From assembly GCA_024741835.1 (NCBI GenBank), contig JAENRP010000684.1:1-10247 (forward strand): DNA of 10,247 bases, in the 5' to 3' direction. A model generated the notes under the pieces. That model was not told the origin of the DNA. It worked only from the letters and a program-made list of their open reading frames with translations, and ran no database searches. Positions within the stretch are counted from its first letter, which is position 1. Each line of letters starts with the position of its first letter. Shown here in pieces: positions 7,988-10,247 of this stretch. Both the position numbers and the translations under genes were made by a program. The DNA is from Diplocarpon mali. Its lineage: Eukaryota > Ascomycota > Leotiomycetes > Helotiales > Drepanopezizaceae.

Positions 7988-8072
7988 TATTATATATAAT
8001 ACCGCTCGGCCAAAATGTGAATCCATACCTTAGGGCGCGTACTAGCATATTTAGCCTATTTTCTGCACAATA
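7988..8072. repeat. 85-bp terminal repeat R, copy 3
   Basis: Outermost right copy. It ends TGCACAATA directly against the CTAGC duplication and is the copy with the least mutated end. Confidence 0.82.
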
Positions 8073-8077
8073 CTAGC
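8073..8077. other. Target-site duplication CTAGC (right)
   Basis: Right-hand partner of 7156-7160. Confidence 0.88.
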
Positions 8078-8483
8078 CTGCAGAAGAGATATAGGCAGCT
8101 CCTATATTAGGTAAAATACTTTGAAAAAGGGCTGAGTTATATCGATCAAATGTAAAATGTTCTAAGGTAGTCGTTATCTTAGGGTCGGCATATTGATTAT
8201 GACTAGTAAACGCATAATATGCGGCCTTTTCGTTTAAGAGAGCAACTAACTCCTCTCTTTTAATAATATTAGACTCGGTATAGAACTGCTTATAGAAAAA
8301 CGCTAGTCTTAAGTCGATCTAAAGCTATGGCGGCTCGCCTTTATGCTTATATAAATATGTAGCAATATCGTCTTCTATTACCTCTGATTGTATAAAGTAT
8401 TAGTAATCTTAGGAGATTCTCGCACGCGAGGCTTATCGCTCTTCGTCGGAATGATTTATAGACCAACAGCCTTCTTTGTTACA
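8078..8483 (-). pseudogene. Ty1/copia Gag-Pol remnant: zinc-knuckle piece, spacer and protease active site
   Basis: The frame has codon starts at 2 mod 3. It opens with C-N-K-E-G-C-W-S-I-N-H-S-D-E-E-R, Cys codons at 8483-8481 and 8468-8466 and His at 8453-8451. This is the second part of the CX2CX4CWSTxHxxEER knuckle of fungal copia Gag. The upstream Cys and the rest of Gag are absent, so the gene is truncated or interrupted at about 8484. A spacer follows with a P-P-stop-L-stop-I-D segment (Trp codons to TAG) and a largely open stretch of about 80 codons. It ends FDRYNSALFQSILPNIGAAYISSAG. That is the protease active site, in which the family DTGA reads N-I-G-A because GAT became AAT and ACA became ATA. 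It continues in 6970-7155. Confidence 0.82.
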
Positions 8484-8485
8484 GC

Positions 8486-8734
8486 TGCCTTCAGGAGAGC
8501 AAGGGAGCTTAGCTTCAAGGAGCACAGGAAGCGGTAGCAGAGTCGAGTTGCTATGCCTTAAAGGGTACGCGTTATATTTAAAAGAAAAGATAAAGAAGGA
8601 AAGCTATATATAAGGAAAAGGAGACAGGTGTTTATATAAGAGGGGAGCGTCCGTGCGTTTAGCCATATGACCCCTGAAACCATACCGCCTAACCGGCAGA
8701 AAGCAAGTACGTATAAGTACTATTTGTAATATTA
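8486..8734 (-). repeat. Candidate LTR (about 249 bp) next to a G-run
   Basis: On the minus strand a purine tract GAAAGGGGGGGG is followed at once by TAATATTACA, as expected for a polypurine tract and an LTR whose first TG became TA. About 100 bases in there is a TATA-like CTTATATAAA (plus 8627-8640). The sequence ends ...GAAGGCA at 8486, immediately before the truncated copia zinc knuckle. There is no second copy in the window, so this is a candidate by structure only. Alternative: the end of a DNA transposon with a C-rich terminal region. Confidence 0.4.
8627..8640 (-). promoter_or_regulatory. TATA-like box in candidate LTR
   Basis: GGTGTTTATATAAG on plus, CTTATATAAACACC on minus. The position fits an LTR promoter about 100 bases from the candidate LTR start. 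Confidence 0.3.
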
Positions 8735-8753
8735 CCCCCCCCTTTCGAAGAAC
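8727..8753 (-). other. G-run junction motif 1
   Basis: Plus strand has TAATATTA, eight C, then TTTCGAAGAAC. It resembles the motifs at 9213-9240 and 9641-9665: a T[A/G]-type end, a C-run of 6-9, and then a CTTCGAGAAC-like tail in the first two. Either polypurine tract plus LTR start (minus) or a transposon terminus. Confidence 0.5.
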
Positions 8754-8912
8754 TGCGTCCTTATAATTGCATCTATTGCTATATTATTAGCAAGATCCGA
8801 GTAGTCTTTTTAGCTATTATTATACGCTTGGAGCTACCGCAGGAGGTTCTTTAATAGGCCGTTAGCCTAAGGGTACCGCAGGTGAAAACGCTATATCGCG
8901 TAAGGGGCTATT
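8748..8912. other. Unassigned sequence between candidate LTRs
   Basis: I recognise no gene. On the minus strand an open stretch of about 40 codons ends at a stop at the G-run, without motifs. A 9-bp direct repeat TACCGCAGG occurs at 8835-8843 and 8874-8882. Confidence 0.35.
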
Positions 8913-9222
8913 TGTAACGACATAGAACCGCCGAAGTGCGAGATCAAGTATGGTAGCAAGAAGTGGTGCAAAAGGCGTATTCTATAGGTCTAATACGAAA
9001 GAAACGAAGAAGTTAGAGAGCCCTCCTTATAAGAGAGCCCTTCTCCCTTATATATATAAGTAGCTTAAGGCTCTTTGCCTATTTATATAATATTATATAA
9101 GAATATCCTTTTGCACCTTTAGGGTCGATTCGAAATAACCTTATATCGAATCGAGATTGCAAAACCTTAAAACGCTATACTCTTAGGTAATTGCACCAGT
9201 TGAGGATACAGCTATTACACTA
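8913..9222 (-). repeat. Candidate LTR-like segment (about 310 bp) next to second G-run
   Basis: The minus strand has a purine tract GAAGGGGGGGGG followed by TAGTGTAATAG. About 165 bases on comes a TATA-like stretch CTTATATATATAAG (plus 9047-9060). A plausible end ...GTTACA lies at 8913. TG-to-TA at the start would be RIP. The limits are guesses because no partner copy is present. It includes a hairpin at 9125-9154 and a short duplicated AGAGAGCCCT block near 9014-9042. Confidence 0.3.
9125..9154. other. Perfect 9-bp inverted repeat, 12-base loop
   Basis: TCGATTCGA (9125-9133) and TCGAATCGA (9146-9154). Could form a hairpin on either strand. It is not followed by a T-run, so I do not call a terminator. 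Confidence 0.5.
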
Positions 9223-9240
9223 CCCCCCCCCTTCGAGAAC
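9213..9240 (-). other. G-run junction motif 2
   Basis: Plus strand has CTATTACACTA, nine C, then TTCGAGAAC. Similar to motifs 1 and 3. Confidence 0.5.
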
Positions 9241-9643
9241 GCTTGCCTATAAGCGTTGGTAGGTCGTGACGATTTTTTTTTATACAATAACGTACTTAGC
9301 GCGTTATTATGCGAACGGTACCGTTCTATATTTGGTTTAGCGCAAGTCGTGTGACGGCGGAAGCAAAGCACAAGTCGATAAAGTCACTGAGATCAAGGCT
9401 GCCAAATCGTATAGAATTCAAAGCTAAAGAGTATATACAAAGTAGGAAGCCTTCCTCCTAATATACTCTCCTTAGCCTACGACTCCTAAAAGTCGATTTC
9501 TACTAATAAGTCATATTCTATCTACTAAAGGAAAGGTATAGTAAAGGTGCGGTATATCTATTGCATTAGTCTATTTCGCCTCTATTTCTACTTAGATAGT
9601 TCTTATGCTTTTATCGCAACTATAGTATAACCGTACTATAATA
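9241..9643. other. Unassigned sequence with several small palindromes
   Basis: I recognise no gene. It holds a T9 run (9272-9281 region), an inverted repeat AATAACG/CGTTATT (9286-9292 and 9302-9308), and a perfect 14-bp palindrome GAACGGTACCGTTC (9313-9326). It may be the LTR or terminal region of the element whose C-terminus lies at 9644-10247, since it starts TGATATTATAGTACGG on the minus strand directly after a purine tract. Confidence 0.35.
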
Positions 9644-9665
9644 TCACCCCCCTCCTCTTAAGAAG
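9641..9665 (-). other. G-run junction motif 3 (purine tract followed by TG)
   Basis: The minus strand reads AAGAGGAGGGGGG then TGATATTA. A 13-base all-purine tract directly followed by TG is a textbook polypurine tract/3' LTR junction and is the least damaged of the three motifs. The TGA is also the stop of the neighbouring reading frame. Confidence 0.5.
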
Positions 9666-10247
9666 CAAAGTGCCCTTATCTTAACCTATTCTTAGATAAA
9701 GTCGTATATAATCCTATTTTTAGCCCTATTAATAAAGCCCTTTATCTTTTCGTTTATTAGATCCCCTTTAGCATAGATAGTCTTAATAGCAGTCTCGACC
9801 AGTTTATCTAGGTTATCGAATGCGCTAATAAGCTTTCTATCGCATAGATCCTTAAGATCGCATTATTATCGTTAGTTTTCGCATATCTATTTCGGCCAAT
9901 CTATCTAATTTGACTTTTACTATTTGGCAAGGGTGTTAGTAGTAGTAAGGGTGGCCTTCCTTTTTTGTATAATAGCATAAGTAGCGACTTGCCGTTATAG
10001 CTTATCGTTCTTGTCTTATAATGTCTTAAGCTTTAATGCGTCCTCCTCTGCTTTGGCGCGTAGGGCCTTTTGTGAAATATGAGGGCTGGCCGATATGGTA
10101 AAGAGAGTATAAGGTAGTATTGAGTAGTAAGTAATAGTAGTAGTTGAAGAACTTGGAGACTTAGGAGGCTTGATTCCTAACTACAGGAGCAAAGCAATCT
10201 ATATATACAAAATATCTTGAGCTTCTAGAACCTTCTAGTATATTGGA
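9644..10247 (-). pseudogene. C-terminal part of an unidentified element protein, coiled-coil-like (degraded)
   Basis: The frame with codon starts at 1 mod 3 runs from the right edge to TGA at 9646-9644. It is interrupted by about 14 stops, all TAA or TAG, with most of the surrounding sequence protein-like. It opens with P-I-Y-stop-K-V-L-E-A, then KPPKSPSSSTTT (Pro/Ser/Thr rich). Next comes a charged segment ALRAKAEEDALKLKTL with heptad-like spacing, then Lys-rich stretches, FDNLDKLVETAIKTIYAKGDLINEKIKGFINRAKNRIIYDF, and it ends ALCFLRGGG. I do not recognise a domain. The P-I-x-x-K-V-L plus Pro/Ser and coiled-coil layout recalls the tail of fungal pogo/CENP-B-like transposases, but that is weak. 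The purine tract at its end favours an LTR element instead. Confidence 0.5.

Larger units (their letters stand above)
7161..8072. mobile_element. 912-bp non-coding element R-X-R-X-R (TRIM-like), inserted in copia protease
   Basis: The element consists of three 85-bp repeats R (7161-7245, 7574-7658, 7988-8072) separated by two copies of a spacer X (328 and 329 bp). It is flanked by a 5-bp CTAGC duplication. R begins TATTATGCA and ends TGCACAATA on the plus strand, inverted repeats that differ by one C/T. If the outer bases were TG and CA before RIP, R is an 85-bp LTR and the whole is a miniature LTR element dimerised through a shared LTR. Minus-strand orientation is favoured weakly by a G-rich stretch just before R (CTAGGGGGTA) in one copy. 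No tRNA primer site or coding capacity is seen. Alternative: a tandemly amplified DNA element with short terminal repeats. Confidence 0.8.

Noticed and set aside
7818..8048. 76-codon minus-strand open frame in the repeat array
   Set aside because: It spans spacer X and repeat R. The equivalent frame in the other spacer copy is broken by a one-base difference and early stops, and no domain is visible. Chance frame.
7161..8072. CRISPR array
   Set aside because: Only three repeats of 85 bp with spacers that are copies of each other, in a eukaryotic transposon setting.
9125..9154. Intrinsic terminator or tRNA-like hairpin
   Set aside because: No T-run follows and there is no cloverleaf or A/B box pattern. 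The context is fungal repeat DNA.
9183..9371. 62-codon minus-strand open frame
   Set aside because: It runs through a T/A-run, palindromes and the nine-G tract, with simple low-complexity composition and no motif. Not a gene.

Overview
The window looks like an AT-rich, gene-poor block of a filamentous ascomycete (Pezizomycotina) genome that has been heavily mutated by repeat-induced point mutation (RIP). I see no intact gene. What can be read are transposable-element remains whose reading frames survive while their stops are almost all TAA/TAG, sitting where the families carry Gln (CAA/CAG) or Trp. CpA/TpG is scarce and TpA very common, above all left of about 6.4 kb. That is the CpA-to-TpA pattern of fungal RIP. 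All recognisable coding remains are on the minus strand.

Layout. 1-6969: a Ty3/gypsy retrotransposon, minus strand, running off the left edge. From right to left it has two head-to-tail 596-bp LTR copies (6374-6969 and 5778-6373), Gag (about 5760-4120, with a Cys/His cluster near 4113), a linker, the aspartic protease (about 3060-2740), a basic linker (2722-2460), reverse transcriptase (about 1830-1090), RNase H (about 960-560) and the integrase zinc-binding domain (about 250-1). Gag to protease share one frame. RT, RNase H and integrase share another, so one net frameshift lies near 2.7 kb.

6970-8483: remains of an older Ty1/copia Gag-Pol (zinc-knuckle remnant, spacer, protease), also minus strand. 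Two insertions break it. The gypsy LTR cuts it at 6969/6970. A 912-bp element at 7161-8072 cuts it inside the protease just after the active site. Removing that element plus one copy of its 5-bp target duplication (CTAGC) restores the copia frame exactly. The insert is built R-X-R-X-R (R = 85 bp, X = 328/329 bp), with R ending in short inverted repeats. It looks like a tiny non-coding LTR element (TRIM-like) in tandem form and is the most interesting item here.

8484-10247: less mutated, mixed sequence. Three similar G-run motifs (minus strand; C-runs on plus) are each followed by T[G/A]-type ends. They resemble polypurine tract/LTR junctions, although DNA-transposon terminal repeats are an alternative. 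At the right edge a RIP-damaged frame (9644-10247, minus) encodes a proline/serine-rich then coiled-coil-like C-terminus that I cannot identify with confidence.

History implied by the nesting: the copia element came first, then the small R-X-R-X-R element and the gypsy element entered it, and RIP acted on all of them. There is no host gene, tRNA, rRNA or CRISPR in the window.
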